Positions 27,069 through 35,316 of a DNA stretch of 64,000 bases are shown here, in pieces. Within the stretch, counting starts at the first letter, position 1; every line of letters begins with the position of its first letter. Below the pieces are notes generated by a model. It ran no database searches, was not told the origin of the DNA, and worked only from the letters and a program-made list of their open reading frames with translations. Source of the DNA: AG25 sp035517615 (lineage in GTDB: Bacteria > Gemmatimonadota > Gemmatimonadetes > Gemmatimonadales > GWC2-71-9). The stretch is from the NCBI GenBank assembly GCA_035517615.1, contig DATIYM010000018.1, positions 56,808 through 120,807 on the forward strand. Direction: 5' to 3'. The translations under genes and the position numbers were made by a program.

Positions 27069-28159
27069 GGCGGCGCGACGCGTGGGGCTCGCACCAGCTC
27101 AACCACGCGTCCGGCAATGTGTGCCAGCGGCAGCACCGCGTCCGCGCCGCCGCCCTGCGCTGCCGCCACGGGCATGCCAGCGATCACCGACGACTCGCGA
27201 TCCTGCGCGACGCCCCTGCCCCCGGCATCATGAATCGCCCGCAGCCCGGCCGCGCCGTCCCGACCCATTCCCGTCAACACGACGCCGACTGCACGGGAAC
27301 CGAACAGCTCCGCGACCGAGCGAAACAGGGGATCGGCGGCCGGGCGAACGCCCCATACCGGAGGGGATTGATCGAGGGCGAGTGCGGGACCGTCGGGCCC
27401 TTGGACCACGCGCATATGATAATCTCCGGGGGCCACATAGGCGGTGTCCTCCACCACAGGCGCCCCGTGGTCACCCTCAACCACGCGGAGCGGACTCATC
27501 GAATCGAGCCGTTCCGCCAGACTGCGCGTGAATTTGGGCGGCATGTGTTGCGCAATCAGGACCGCCGCCCCAAGGCCGGCAGGCAGTCGGGGAATGAGCT
27601 CCGCCAGGGCCCGCGGCCCGCCCGTCGATGCGGCGATCGCGACGACGGCCCGCGCCCGGGGGCGAAGCTGCATCTCGGCCGGATGACGCACCGCGGCCGG
27701 CGGGCGGGCCATCACCGAGACGTGCGAGAGGTCGGCGGCCAGCGCGCGCCTCACCGCGGCCACGAGCTCCGGCGCGATGTGCTCGAGCGGCGCCCGGCCG
27801 GAATCGGGGGGCTTGGCGACGATCTCGACGGCACCGAGCTCGAGCGCGCGGATCGCCGCCTGCGTGCCGGGTCCGGCGTGTGCGCTCACGACCACGATGG
27901 GGCGCGGGATCTCGGACATGATGTAGCCGATCGCGGCGAGCCCGTCGAGCTCGGGCATCTCGAGATCCATCGTGATCACGTCCGGCTCGTGCTGATGGAC
28001 TTTGCGCACCGCGTCCAGCCCGTCGCGCGCGGTGCCGACGACGTCGAATTCCCCGGAGCCTTGCGGTCCCGCGAGCACGTCCGAAATCACCCGGCGCAGG
28101 AATGCGCTGTCGTCCACCACGAGCACCCGGGCCTTCCGGGCCTGGCGCTCAGATGACAC
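27065..28159 (-). CDS. cheB: Chemotaxis response regulator protein-glutamate methylesterase CheB
   Basis: CheB removes methyl groups from (and deamidates) chemoreceptors when phosphorylated by CheA, giving adaptation. Residues 11-130 are a receiver domain with the DD pair at 16-17 and phospho-acceptor D65 (TMDLEMP). The C-terminal methylesterase domain has the catalytic Ser in AIAASTGG near residue 178, His in IAQHMPPKFTRSLAERLD near 205 and Asp in LTGMGRDGAAGL near 300. GTG 28159 was chosen; it overlaps the cheD stop by 11 bases and gives 364 residues. Confidence 0.96.
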   Translation of the reverse strand: MSSERQARKARVLVVDDSAFLRRVISDVLAGPQGSGEFDVVGTARDGLDAVRKVHQHEPDVITMDLEMPELDGLAAIGYIMSEIPRPIVVVSAHAGPGTQAAIRALELGAVEIVAKPPDSGRAPLEHIAPELVAAVRRALAADLSHVSVMARPPAAVRHPAEMQLRPRARAVVAIAASTGGPRALAELIPRLPAGLGAAVLIAQHMPPKFTRSLAERLDSMSPLRVVEGDHGAPVVEDTAYVAPGDYHMRVVQGPDGPALALDQSPPVWGVRPAADPLFRSVAELFGSRAVGVVLTGMGRDGAAGLRAIHDAGGRGVAQDRESSVIAGMPVAAAQGGGADAVLPLAHIAGRVVELVRAPRVAPP

Positions 28160-28649
28160 GAACGGGACATCCCACGGTACGCACCTCGACGCGGCCGTCC
28201 GCCACGAACATGTGCACCGAGCGGCCCGATCCGCCCCCCACGGCCTCCGCCGTGACCGGGATCGACGCATGGCGCAGCGCCTGCCGGGCCGCGACGATGT
28301 TGCGCTCGCCCATCTGGACCGATCCCGGTTGCATCAGCTGCGCAAACATGCTGGCCCCACCCGCAAGCTTGGCGACGACATGGCGCGGGTCGGCCCCGAG
28401 CTCCGCCACTCGTTCGAGCAGAAACGGCACCGCGGTCTCGGGGAATCGCGCCGGATTCGCGGCGTCGCGCGACAGGCTCCGGGATGGCAGGAGGATGTGC
28501 GCCATTGCGCCCACTCGAGCCCCCGGATCGTGCAGCATGATTGCGACGCAGGAGCCGAGACCGAGGGTGACGAGCACCGCGTCGCCGCGATCCGCCGCCC
28601 ATTCCCCCACGCGTACCATGTGCTCACGACGCGCATCGGAGCGGTTCAT
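28149..28649 (-). CDS. cheD: Chemoreceptor glutamine deamidase CheD
   Basis: CheD deamidates specific receptor glutamines and, in many species, pairs with CheC to couple CheY-P to receptor adaptation. The 166-residue product has the catalytic Cys in TLGLGSCVAIML near residue 40, the His in GAMAHILLPS near 56 and the conserved KLAGGASMF near 93 with IGERN-like MGERNIVAAR. ATG 28649 overlaps the cheR stop by four bases. A CheC gene is present in the same cluster at 39.2 kb. Confidence 0.95.
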   Translation of the reverse strand: MNRSDARREHMVRVGEWAADRGDAVLVTLGLGSCVAIMLHDPGARVGAMAHILLPSRSLSRDAANPARFPETAVPFLLERVAELGADPRHVVAKLAGGASMFAQLMQPGSVQMGERNIVAARQALRHASIPVTAEAVGGGSGRSVHMFVADGRVEVRTVGCPVRVI

Positions 28650-29461
28650 TCGAGCCGACGGTAGATCCGCTCCCGCGGCTCCTCCAGCTTGAAGCGCTGC
28701 CGGACCTCGCCGAACAGCGTCTCGACTTTTCCGAGCACGAGAATGCCGGCGGGAACGAGCGCGTCGGCGAACGCGCCGAACAGCCGCTCCTGGAGCGGCC
28801 GCTCGAAGTAGATCATCACGTTGCGGCACACGATCAGGTCATACGGCGCCGCGGGCGGCGGCTCGGTCGTGAGATCGTGCCGGCGCACGCGCATCATGGT
28901 GCGCAGCCGCTCCACGGCCTGGCGGGGCTCTACCGCGCTGAAGTACCGCGCGGCGAGCTCGCCGGGAATTTCTCCGAACGCGCTCGCCGGGAACGCCGCG
29001 GATTCCGTGCGCGCGATACTTTCGCGATCGAGATCCGTGGCATCGATGCGGGGCCGATCGAGCCAGCGTTCCTGTCCCTGGTGCCGCGCGGTCTCGGCGA
29101 TCGCCACCGCGAGGCTGTAGGGCTCCTCGCCCGACGCGCAGCCCGCGGACCACACCCGAATCCGTCCTTCCCGCGCGTGCCACAGCTCGCGCAAGTAGAC
29201 GGCCAGCGCCTCCCACGTTTCGGCGTTGCGCCAGAACTTGGTGACATTGATGGTGAGCGTGTCGAGCAGCCGATCGTATTCGGTCGCGTCTTCGTCGAGC
29301 AGGCGCGCGTAGGCACCGTAGGTATGGACGCCGCGTGCGCGCATGCGCACGGCCAGCCGCCGCCGAAAGCACTTGTGTTTATAGCTCTCGCAGCTGATGC
29401 CCCGGGCCAGCGAGATCTTGCGGGTCAGCGCGTCGAATTCAGGATCCTGCGATGGAATCAC
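28646..29461 (-). CDS. cheR: Chemotaxis protein methyltransferase CheR
   Basis: CheR methylates receptor glutamates using SAM. The 271-residue protein has the N-terminal helical domain (LTINVTKFWRN near residue 70), the SAM-binding motif VWSAGCASGEEPYSLA near 103, ATDLDRESI near 141 and LIVCRNVMIYFE near 212. It overlaps a PATAN-TPR gene and cheD by four bases each, so adaptation enzymes are co-expressed with the PATAN/MglA module. Confidence 0.97.
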   Translation of the reverse strand: MIPSQDPEFDALTRKISLARGISCESYKHKCFRRRLAVRMRARGVHTYGAYARLLDEDATEYDRLLDTLTINVTKFWRNAETWEALAVYLRELWHAREGRIRVWSAGCASGEEPYSLAVAIAETARHQGQERWLDRPRIDATDLDRESIARTESAAFPASAFGEIPGELAARYFSAVEPRQAVERLRTMMRVRRHDLTTEPPPAAPYDLIVCRNVMIYFERPLQERLFGAFADALVPAGILVLGKVETLFGEVRQRFKLEEPRERIYRRLE

Positions 29462-31074
29462 GACAGCGCGCTCAGCGTGTCGAGGTTCGCCTTCACGAGC
29501 TCATGCTTGGGATTCAGCTCGAGGGCTCTGCGCCAGAACATGGTGGCGAGGTCCCGGTCGTTCCGCTTGTAGGCGATGTTGCCAAGCTTGAAGTAAACAT
29601 CGTCGCCCAGGTCGGGAGCGAGCTCGATGGCGCGGCTGTAGGCTTCCCACGCCTCGTCGTAGCGCGATCCCCGGTACGCGAGATCGCCTTGATTCTTCGA
29701 GAGCTGGGGCAGCGACGGCTCGCTCTTCTTGGCGGTCTGGATCAATTCCTCGGCTTTTTCCAGATCCCCGGCGAGTTCGTGCAGCACCGCCATGTTGTTC
29801 TGCAGCACGGCATGCGAGGGGTATGCCTCCGCCCCTTCCTCCGCGATCTGATCGGCAAGCTCGAATTCGCCCGCCGAGGCGGCGGCGAGCCCGCGTGCCC
29901 AAAACCACACCGGCGGCGGCACGCCCTGGAACAGCTCGCGCGCGCGATCGAGCCGTCCGGCCGCGCTCGCGAAATCCCCCTGTTTCAGCGCGATGATTCC
30001 CCACCCGAGGAACGTGCGCGGATCGTTCTTCCCGCGCGCCGCGGCCTCGCTGTACGCCGCCTCCGCGTCGGGGAGCCGGCCGAGCTGCTCGTACGCGAGC
30101 GCGAGATTGTGCAGCACCGCGGGCTTGCCGCCGCCTTTCTCCGCGGCGAGCCGCAGCGCGTCCATCGCTTCCCGCCAGCGCGCCTGACGCAACCCCACCA
30201 GCCCGAGATAGAAATGCGCGTGCGCATCGCCGGGCCGGAGCTCCGTCACCCGGCGGAACTCCCGCGCCGCCTCGTCGAGCATTCCCGTCTTGTAGAACGC
30301 GATGCCGAGATTGCGATGCTCCTCGACCCGCGCCTCCGTGAGCTGGGCATCATCGGACGGGGCGGTGCGTCCCGCCCGGTGCAGAAACCCCGCCGTAATG
30401 AGCCCGTACAGCGCCTTCCCGATCTCGAACTCGCCCAGCCCAGAATCTTCGATGATCTGGTTCACGTCCCGCGTGCCGTCGAGCAGCGGGAGAATTCGCT
30501 GCTGCGCGTCGGTCAGCTTTGCGTCGGAAATCGCGAGCCGGTCTTTGTCCACGATGAAAATCAGATCGAACGCCGGAATCTTCTTCTCGATCAGGCTCCA
30601 TTCGTCCACGCGGCGCGCGCCTTCGAGCAGCAGCGACTCGGGATTGATGGAAACCAGGAAATCCTGCCGGTCGGCACGTACGTCGGCCTCGAAGTTGAAC
30701 GTCCCCTGCGTCCACGTGAACAGGTAATAGACGGATTCCTCGATCTGCACGCGCATATAACGCTCGAGATCGTCCTGGGTGATGACGTTCTGGCTGACGA
30801 GAATCTGCCCGAGCTTCTTGTCGCGCTGCTTGGATTGTCGATGGATGCCGGCGTCGAGCTGTTCCTGCGTGATCTTGCCGTGCTTGACGAGGATGTCGCC
30901 GAGGCGGTCGCGGCGGTTGACGATGGAGGCGTAGGAGATCCGCCCCTTCTCGAAGTAGATGTAGCCGAAGTTGGCCCGGTCGGCGATCGAGAGACACCCG
31001 GTCTTCTGCCCCAGCGAGAGCAGCTGCAGGACGTCCGGGAGCGAGGCCTCCTTGAGCGAACCCTTGATGGCCAC
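29458..31074 (-). CDS. PATAN (DUF4388)-TPR protein
   Basis: A 538-residue protein. Residues about 1-100 form a PATAN-type domain (MAIKGSLKEASLPDVLQLL at the start, GYIYFEKGRISYASI near 37, LGDILVKHGKIT near 57); a helical region to about 265 includes a winged-helix-like stretch (LPLLDGTRDVNQIIEDSG). The C-terminal half, about 275-538, consists of TPR units. PATAN domains are scaffolds found with response regulators and GTPase systems in motile or gliding bacteria. It abuts the tandem DnaA-like gene with no gap and overlaps cheR. A related, shorter protein lies at 35.3-36.5 kb. Confidence 0.85.
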   Translation of the reverse strand: MAIKGSLKEASLPDVLQLLSLGQKTGCLSIADRANFGYIYFEKGRISYASIVNRRDRLGDILVKHGKITQEQLDAGIHRQSKQRDKKLGQILVSQNVITQDDLERYMRVQIEESVYYLFTWTQGTFNFEADVRADRQDFLVSINPESLLLEGARRVDEWSLIEKKIPAFDLIFIVDKDRLAISDAKLTDAQQRILPLLDGTRDVNQIIEDSGLGEFEIGKALYGLITAGFLHRAGRTAPSDDAQLTEARVEEHRNLGIAFYKTGMLDEAAREFRRVTELRPGDAHAHFYLGLVGLRQARWREAMDALRLAAEKGGGKPAVLHNLALAYEQLGRLPDAEAAYSEAAARGKNDPRTFLGWGIIALKQGDFASAAGRLDRARELFQGVPPPVWFWARGLAAASAGEFELADQIAEEGAEAYPSHAVLQNNMAVLHELAGDLEKAEELIQTAKKSEPSLPQLSKNQGDLAYRGSRYDEAWEAYSRAIELAPDLGDDVYFKLGNIAYKRNDRDLATMFWRRALELNPKHELVKANLDTLSALS

Positions 31075-33018
31075 CTAGTGCAGCTCCTCGATCAATCGAT
31101 CCGCGGGCGCCGGCCAGTCCCACACCATTTTTTCGCGGCTGCGGATGCCGCCGAGGCTCGAGACCACGAGCCCGCTCGTCCGGAGCGCGCCGCTCTTCCG
31201 ATTGGGTTCGCGCTCGTGCCCCTCGAGCACCGCGCGCGCGAGCCCCACCGAGACGGACTGGTCCTGCGCGGCCGCCGCTCCGATCACGCGCTGCAGCAGT
31301 CCCTGCAGACCCCGCACCGAGTCCACCGGCCGGTCGGCTAAATACTCGAGCAGCGCCGAATCGCGATTCAACTGGTGCGTAACGAAGAGCCGCTCGAGCA
31401 TCGCGCGACGGATTTCCCGGTCCGGCTCCATGATCTCGGCCACGAGTCCGCCTCCGAGGCGCGAGATCAGCCGTGCCTCCATTCCAGTGAGCTTGCTGGG
31501 ATGCACCGGCGCGGTGAACAGGAGCTGACGTTCCTGATCGAGAAACAGATTGAACAGATTGAACAGCTCTTCCTGTGTCCGATCCTTCCCGGCGACGAGG
31601 TGGATGTCGTCGAGCAGCAGAGCGGTCGCGCGGCGGTAGCGTGCGCGCCACCACTCCACGCGATTCCCATTGATGGATGTGATCAATTCGTCGATGAACG
31701 TCTGCGTGGACAGGCACGCGACGACGGCGCCTGGCTGCTTGGCCAGCTCGAGTCCGACGCCGTGCAGGAGATGCGTTTTCCCCGACCCGCTCTTTCCGAT
31801 GAACACGAGCGGGTTATACCGCTTGCCCGGTTGCTCGAGCACGGCGCGCGCGGCCGTGACCGCAACCTGATTCGCCGCCCCGGTGGCGTAATTCGCGAGC
31901 GGGAACGCGGCCGATGGACCGTGCGGCGGCGCCGAACCGACGAGCACCTGCGACGCGGCCGCTTCCGCTTCGGTCATCCGCTCGGGATCGCGGAACAGGC
32001 TCTGGCCCGCGGCCTGCGGATCGAGCGCCGCCACCTCGTTCTCCAGGGTCCGGAGCCGCTCGACGTCGCGGGCAAATGCCGCGATCTCCGCATCGACCGC
32101 CGGCGGGGTGTCGCGCTCGAGCAGGACCTCGAGTCGATGGGTCCGGTAGCCCTCGCCCTCCCAGCGCAGGATGGCCTCGGCCACGCGAGCGCGCCATGCC
32201 TCCACGGCCTTCCCGACGGTGGCAGTCACGTCATCGAGGAACGATCCAAACTCGTCCGCCGAGCCCGCGACGCGAGCGGCCGCCGGCGGCGCCACCGCTC
32301 TCTCGAGTCCGAGCAGTTGCTTCGCGCCCTCCGCGTTGAGGGGCGTGTCGTTCACCGCCTGGTAGGCGACCATGCGGTTCAACGCGCCCATCAGCTCGCG
32401 CACGTTCGGGAATTCGGCCGTCGCCACCGTTTCGAGCACGCCGGGCTGGAAGTTCGCGCCCCGTTCCTCGGACTTGCGGCGCAGGATCGCTACGCGGGTC
32501 TCGTAATCGGGGACGCCGATGTCGACCACCAGGCCCCCCGAGAACCGCGAGATGAGCCGCTCGTCGAGATCAGCGATCTCGGCCGGAGGGCGATCGCTCG
32601 TCAGCACGATCTGGTGGCCGCCGGACTGCAGCGCTTCGATCAGCCGCAGCAGCTCCGCCTGCATCTCCTTGCGGTTCGTGAGGAACTGCACATCGTCGAT
32701 CAGCAGCACGTCGACGTTCTGAAACCGGCGGCGAAACGCGTCTCCTTGCCCCGCCGCCACGGCGGCGTGGAACGCCTCGACGTATTCGTCCAGGCTCAGG
32801 TACTCGATGTTCAGATTCGGAAACAGCTTCTTCGCGCTTTGTCCGATCGCCATCAACAGGTGTGTCTTGCCGAGGCCCGAGACGCTGTAGACGAACAGCG
32901 GGTTGTAAACCGTTCCCGGATTCTCGGCCACGGCGCGTCCCGCCGTTACCGCCAGGCGGTTGGCCGCGCCGACCACGCATGTCTCGAACGACAGCCGGGG
33001 ATTGAGCGCCGTGGTCAT
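31075..33018 (-). CDS. Tandem DnaA-like AAA+ ATPase lacking a DNA-binding domain
   Basis: A 647-residue protein with two DnaA-type AAA+ domains. Domain 1 (about 5-250): NRLAVTAGRAVAENPGTVYN, Walker A SGLGKTHLL with K51 (the first Gly of the motif is replaced), Walker B LLIDDVQFL with D108-D109, LTSDRPPAEI, box VII RLISRF and sensor 2 NVRELMGALNRMVAY. Domain 2 (about 375-600): GKSGSGKTHLL, LLLDDIHLVAGK, RLISRL and SVRGLQGLLQRVIG. A predicted helical linker joins them. The DnaA domain IV that binds DnaA boxes is absent; the tail ends EKMVWDWPAPADRLIEEL. It overlaps mglA by four bases. It is not replication initiator DnaA and is longer than Hda. Role unknown; a nucleotide-controlled scaffold in the MglA module is inferred. 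Confidence 0.88.
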   Translation of the reverse strand: MTTALNPRLSFETCVVGAANRLAVTAGRAVAENPGTVYNPLFVYSVSGLGKTHLLMAIGQSAKKLFPNLNIEYLSLDEYVEAFHAAVAAGQGDAFRRRFQNVDVLLIDDVQFLTNRKEMQAELLRLIEALQSGGHQIVLTSDRPPAEIADLDERLISRFSGGLVVDIGVPDYETRVAILRRKSEERGANFQPGVLETVATAEFPNVRELMGALNRMVAYQAVNDTPLNAEGAKQLLGLERAVAPPAAARVAGSADEFGSFLDDVTATVGKAVEAWRARVAEAILRWEGEGYRTHRLEVLLERDTPPAVDAEIAAFARDVERLRTLENEVAALDPQAAGQSLFRDPERMTEAEAAASQVLVGSAPPHGPSAAFPLANYATGAANQVAVTAARAVLEQPGKRYNPLVFIGKSGSGKTHLLHGVGLELAKQPGAVVACLSTQTFIDELITSINGNRVEWWRARYRRATALLLDDIHLVAGKDRTQEELFNLFNLFLDQERQLLFTAPVHPSKLTGMEARLISRLGGGLVAEIMEPDREIRRAMLERLFVTHQLNRDSALLEYLADRPVDSVRGLQGLLQRVIGAAAAQDQSVSVGLARAVLEGHEREPNRKSGALRTSGLVVSSLGGIRSREKMVWDWPAPADRLIEELH

Positions 33019-33614
33019 GCGGTGGTCCCGGCGGACAGACGCTTCAGCACCAGCTCCGAGATCGCCTTGAGGGTCTCGAACACACCCCGGCCGTGGAGCG
33101 CGTCGGCGGGAAGGCTCGGGACCGCGCGGAAATTGAGCGCATCATCGAGCTCCGCCGGCTCGAGAATCAGCTCACGCGGCAGGTCCTGCTTGTTGTATTG
33201 CATGACGAGGGGGAGCGTGCGGACGTCGATCCCAAGCTCGAGCAGATTGCTCTGCAGGTTCTGCAGGCTTTCGACGTTCTCGTCGAGCTGCCGGGCCTGA
33301 CTGTCCCCGACGAACACCACGCCGTCCGCGCCCTGGAGCACGAGACGCCGCGTCGCGTTGTAATAGACCTGCCCCGGCACCGTGTACAGCTGGAACCGCG
33401 TGCTGAAGCCCGAGATCTGACCCAGATCGATGGGGAGAAAATCGAAGAACAGCGTGCGATCGGTTTGCGTCGCGAGCGACACCATCCGTCCGCGCCGGGC
33501 CTCGGGGACGCGGCCGTAGATGTAGTGGAGATTGGTGGTCTTGCCCGATCGTCCGGGTCCGTAGTAGACGATCTTGCAGGTGATCTCGCGGGTCGTGAAG
33601 TTGACGAGGGACAC
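33015..33614 (-). CDS. MglA-like small GTPase
   Basis: A 199-residue Ras-like GTPase of the MglA family, which sets cell polarity and motility direction in Myxococcus. G1 is GPGRSGKTTNL (residues 19-29, in the characteristic KIVYYGPG context), the switch 2 region is TVPGQVYYNATRR near 78, and G4 is YNKQD near 141. The usual Asp of DxxG in G3 is replaced (VPGQ), as is typical for MglA. It sits between roadblock genes upstream and the tandem DnaA-like gene downstream, with three bases and a four-base overlap. The roadblock neighbours are candidate GTPase-activating partners. Confidence 0.94.
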   Translation of the reverse strand: MSLVNFTTREITCKIVYYGPGRSGKTTNLHYIYGRVPEARRGRMVSLATQTDRTLFFDFLPIDLGQISGFSTRFQLYTVPGQVYYNATRRLVLQGADGVVFVGDSQARQLDENVESLQNLQSNLLELGIDVRTLPLVMQYNKQDLPRELILEPAELDDALNFRAVPSLPADALHGRGVFETLKAISELVLKRLSAGTTA

Positions 33615-33617
33615 GTG

Positions 33618-34088
33618 CTATCTCCCGAACAGCGTGTCGAGGCTGTCGCTCAGCTGGCGCTCGAAATCGGCCGCCAGCACCTGCTTCGGGACGCCGGTCT
33701 TGGGACTCGCCGCGTGCAGCTCCGTCCGGAGTTGCTCGAAAAATAACTGCACCAGCCCGATCGATGAAACGTCGAGGTCGTACACCACCAGAACCACCAC
33801 CATGCCCTGATGGGTCGGCGCGTTCGCGAGAAAGATTCCGTGACGCTCTCCCTGGTGCGTGAGCGCGGCAAACGGCGGCTCGCCGAGTTGGCGCGCGATC
33901 TCGGTGGTCGACGCCACGATCGCCGAACTGAGTGCGGCCGCCGACATGACGTCGAGCGCGCGCGCGAAGCCATGCTGCGCCAGCACCTGCCCCGCGGGCG
34001 TCATCAGCAGCACCAGCCGCGCCGCAGCCTCCCCGACGAACTGCTTGAGGGGATCGAGCGTCCACGTCTCCACCGCGCGCGTGGTCAT
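33618..34088 (-). CDS. Roadblock/LC7-domain protein (MglB-like)
   Basis: A 156-residue protein with the roadblock alpha/beta pattern: LVLLMTPAGQVLAQHGFARALDVMSAAALSSA in the first half, ALTHQGERHGIFLANAPTHQGMVVVLVVYD near residue 90, and a helical tail to the end (SDSLDTLFGR). MglB, a roadblock dimer, is the GAP of MglA. Adjacent placement three bases before the MglA-like gene supports this role by inference. It overlaps the smaller roadblock gene by four bases. ATG 34088 is preferred over in-frame starts inside that gene. Confidence 0.82.
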   Translation of the reverse strand: MTTRAVETWTLDPLKQFVGEAAARLVLLMTPAGQVLAQHGFARALDVMSAAALSSAIVASTTEIARQLGEPPFAALTHQGERHGIFLANAPTHQGMVVVLVVYDLDVSSIGLVQLFFEQLRTELHAASPKTGVPKQVLAADFERQLSDSLDTLFGR

Positions 34089-34432
34089 CCGACCAGCTCC
34101 GCGGCGCGCAGCAGCTCGAGCCGGACCAGTCCGACATTCACCTCCGTCTCGGCCACGGCCACGATGAGGACTCCCGACGGCGCGGGCACCACGAGCAGGG
34201 CACCTTCGGTGCACTGCAGATGCCAGAACAGCGCGGCGCCGATGCCCCCCGCGGCCATCGCGCGCGACAGCCGGTTCGCGAGGCTGCCGGCGAGCGCCGC
34301 CACGGCAGGACCCTTGATGCCCTCCATCAGCTGCTCGGCGACCACCAATCCATCCGTTGCGGAGACGAGCATCGCGCCCCGGACGCCCCGGACTCGCGTG
34401 ACGAGATCGAGCGCACGCACATAGCCGCTCAT
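34085..34432 (-). CDS. Small roadblock/LC7-domain protein
   Basis: A 115-residue protein essentially limited to one roadblock domain: VTRVRGVRGAMLVSATDGLVVAEQL at the N-terminus, AALAGSLANRLSRAM near residue 46 and GALLVVPAPSGVLIVAVAE near 76. The size and fold match MglB-type regulators. It overlaps both neighbours by four bases, suggesting stoichiometric production with the other roadblock proteins and the GTPase. Confidence 0.85.
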   Translation of the reverse strand: MSGYVRALDLVTRVRGVRGAMLVSATDGLVVAEQLMEGIKGPAVAALAGSLANRLSRAMAAGGIGAALFWHLQCTEGALLVVPAPSGVLIVAVAETEVNVGLVRLELLRAAELVG

Positions 34433-35316
34433 GCCTGTCGCTCCAGCCAGCGGGCGGCAACCTGTGCCGCGCGCTGCGCGATGATCGCGAGCCGCCCCAT
34501 GGGCACCGCGCGATCGCGGATGATCAGCAGCAACGTTTGCGCGCTCGGTTGGGCCAGATGGACGTGTCCGCTCACACCTTCGGCGGCAAGACCGGTCCAG
34601 GTGCCGAGCCCTACGAGCTTCGCGGTCCGGGCGGCTTCCTGTGACACGCCGGCCAGGTACGCCGCCACGGGAGCGGTGACGTCGTTTCCCGAGCCATCCC
34701 GCAATGCGCCGCCCAGCACCTGGCCCGAGCCGTCGAGCAGCAGCAATCCTTCCTGCGCGCCCTCGAGCCCCGCGAATACGCGCTGCTCGTCGAGTGGACC
34801 AGACGACGCGGCCGGAGCCGGCGGCGGCGTCGGCGCCGGTGCGGCAGAGCTCGGGGGCGCCGGAGCGGCGGGCACGGCAGCGCTCTCGAATCCCAGTCCC
34901 GCCGCCGCCGCCCCCGCATCGCCGCCCTGCACCATGGCCACGGCCTGCGCGATGGTGGGATCGCTCGGCGAGTGGCGTTGCGCCGCCTCGAGGTGCGCGG
35001 CGGCCTGCTCCACGTCACCGACCTTGAAATACAGAAACGCGAGTCCTTTCAGCGCGCCCACGTGCGTGGGCGCGATCCGGAGCGTCATGTCCCATTCGTC
35101 GAACGCGCGCTCGAAATCGCGCTTGTCGGCCAGGATCCGCGCGTAGAGGTCGTGCGCATCCGCGAGATGCGGGTGCCTCTCGAGCCCCGAGAGAGCCACC
35201 CGATGCGCCGCATCGAGCTGGCCCTTGTGGCGCAGCAGCTCGCCCAAGCGCAGGAACACGAGACTCGTGGGGTCCTGGGCGAGCTGCGCGGACAACGACT
35301 TCACGTCCTCAGCCAT
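34429..35316 (-). CDS. TPR-roadblock fusion protein
   Basis: A 295-residue two-part protein. The N-terminal part (about 1-130) is TPR-like (LGELLRHKGQLDAAHRVAL, ALKGLAFLYFKVGDVEQAA). A Pro/Ala-rich linker follows (about 145-180), then a C-terminal roadblock-like domain (AQEGLLLLDGSGQVLGGALRD, GHVHLAQPSAQTLLLIIRD). ATG 35316 (MAEDVKSL) overlaps the upstream stop by eight bases. It could bridge the roadblock/GTPase set and the large TPR proteins encoded next to it; this is inference. Confidence 0.82.
   Translation of the reverse strand: MAEDVKSLSAQLAQDPTSLVFLRLGELLRHKGQLDAAHRVALSGLERHPHLADAHDLYARILADKRDFERAFDEWDMTLRIAPTHVGALKGLAFLYFKVGDVEQAAAHLEAAQRHSPSDPTIAQAVAMVQGGDAGAAAAGLGFESAAVPAAPAPPSSAAPAPTPPPAPAASSGPLDEQRVFAGLEGAQEGLLLLDGSGQVLGGALRDGSGNDVTAPVAAYLAGVSQEAARTAKLVGLGTWTGLAAEGVSGHVHLAQPSAQTLLLIIRDRAVPMGRLAIIAQRAAQVAARWLERQA

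Noticed and set aside
31075..33018. Replication initiator DnaA
   Set aside because: Two AAA+ domains in tandem, no N-terminal DnaB-loading domain and no C-terminal DnaA-box-binding domain.
29452..33300. Long plus-strand frames opposite the PATAN, DnaA-like and MglA genes
   Set aside because: The minus-strand frames have intact catalytic and repeat motifs and overlapping stops; the plus frames have none.
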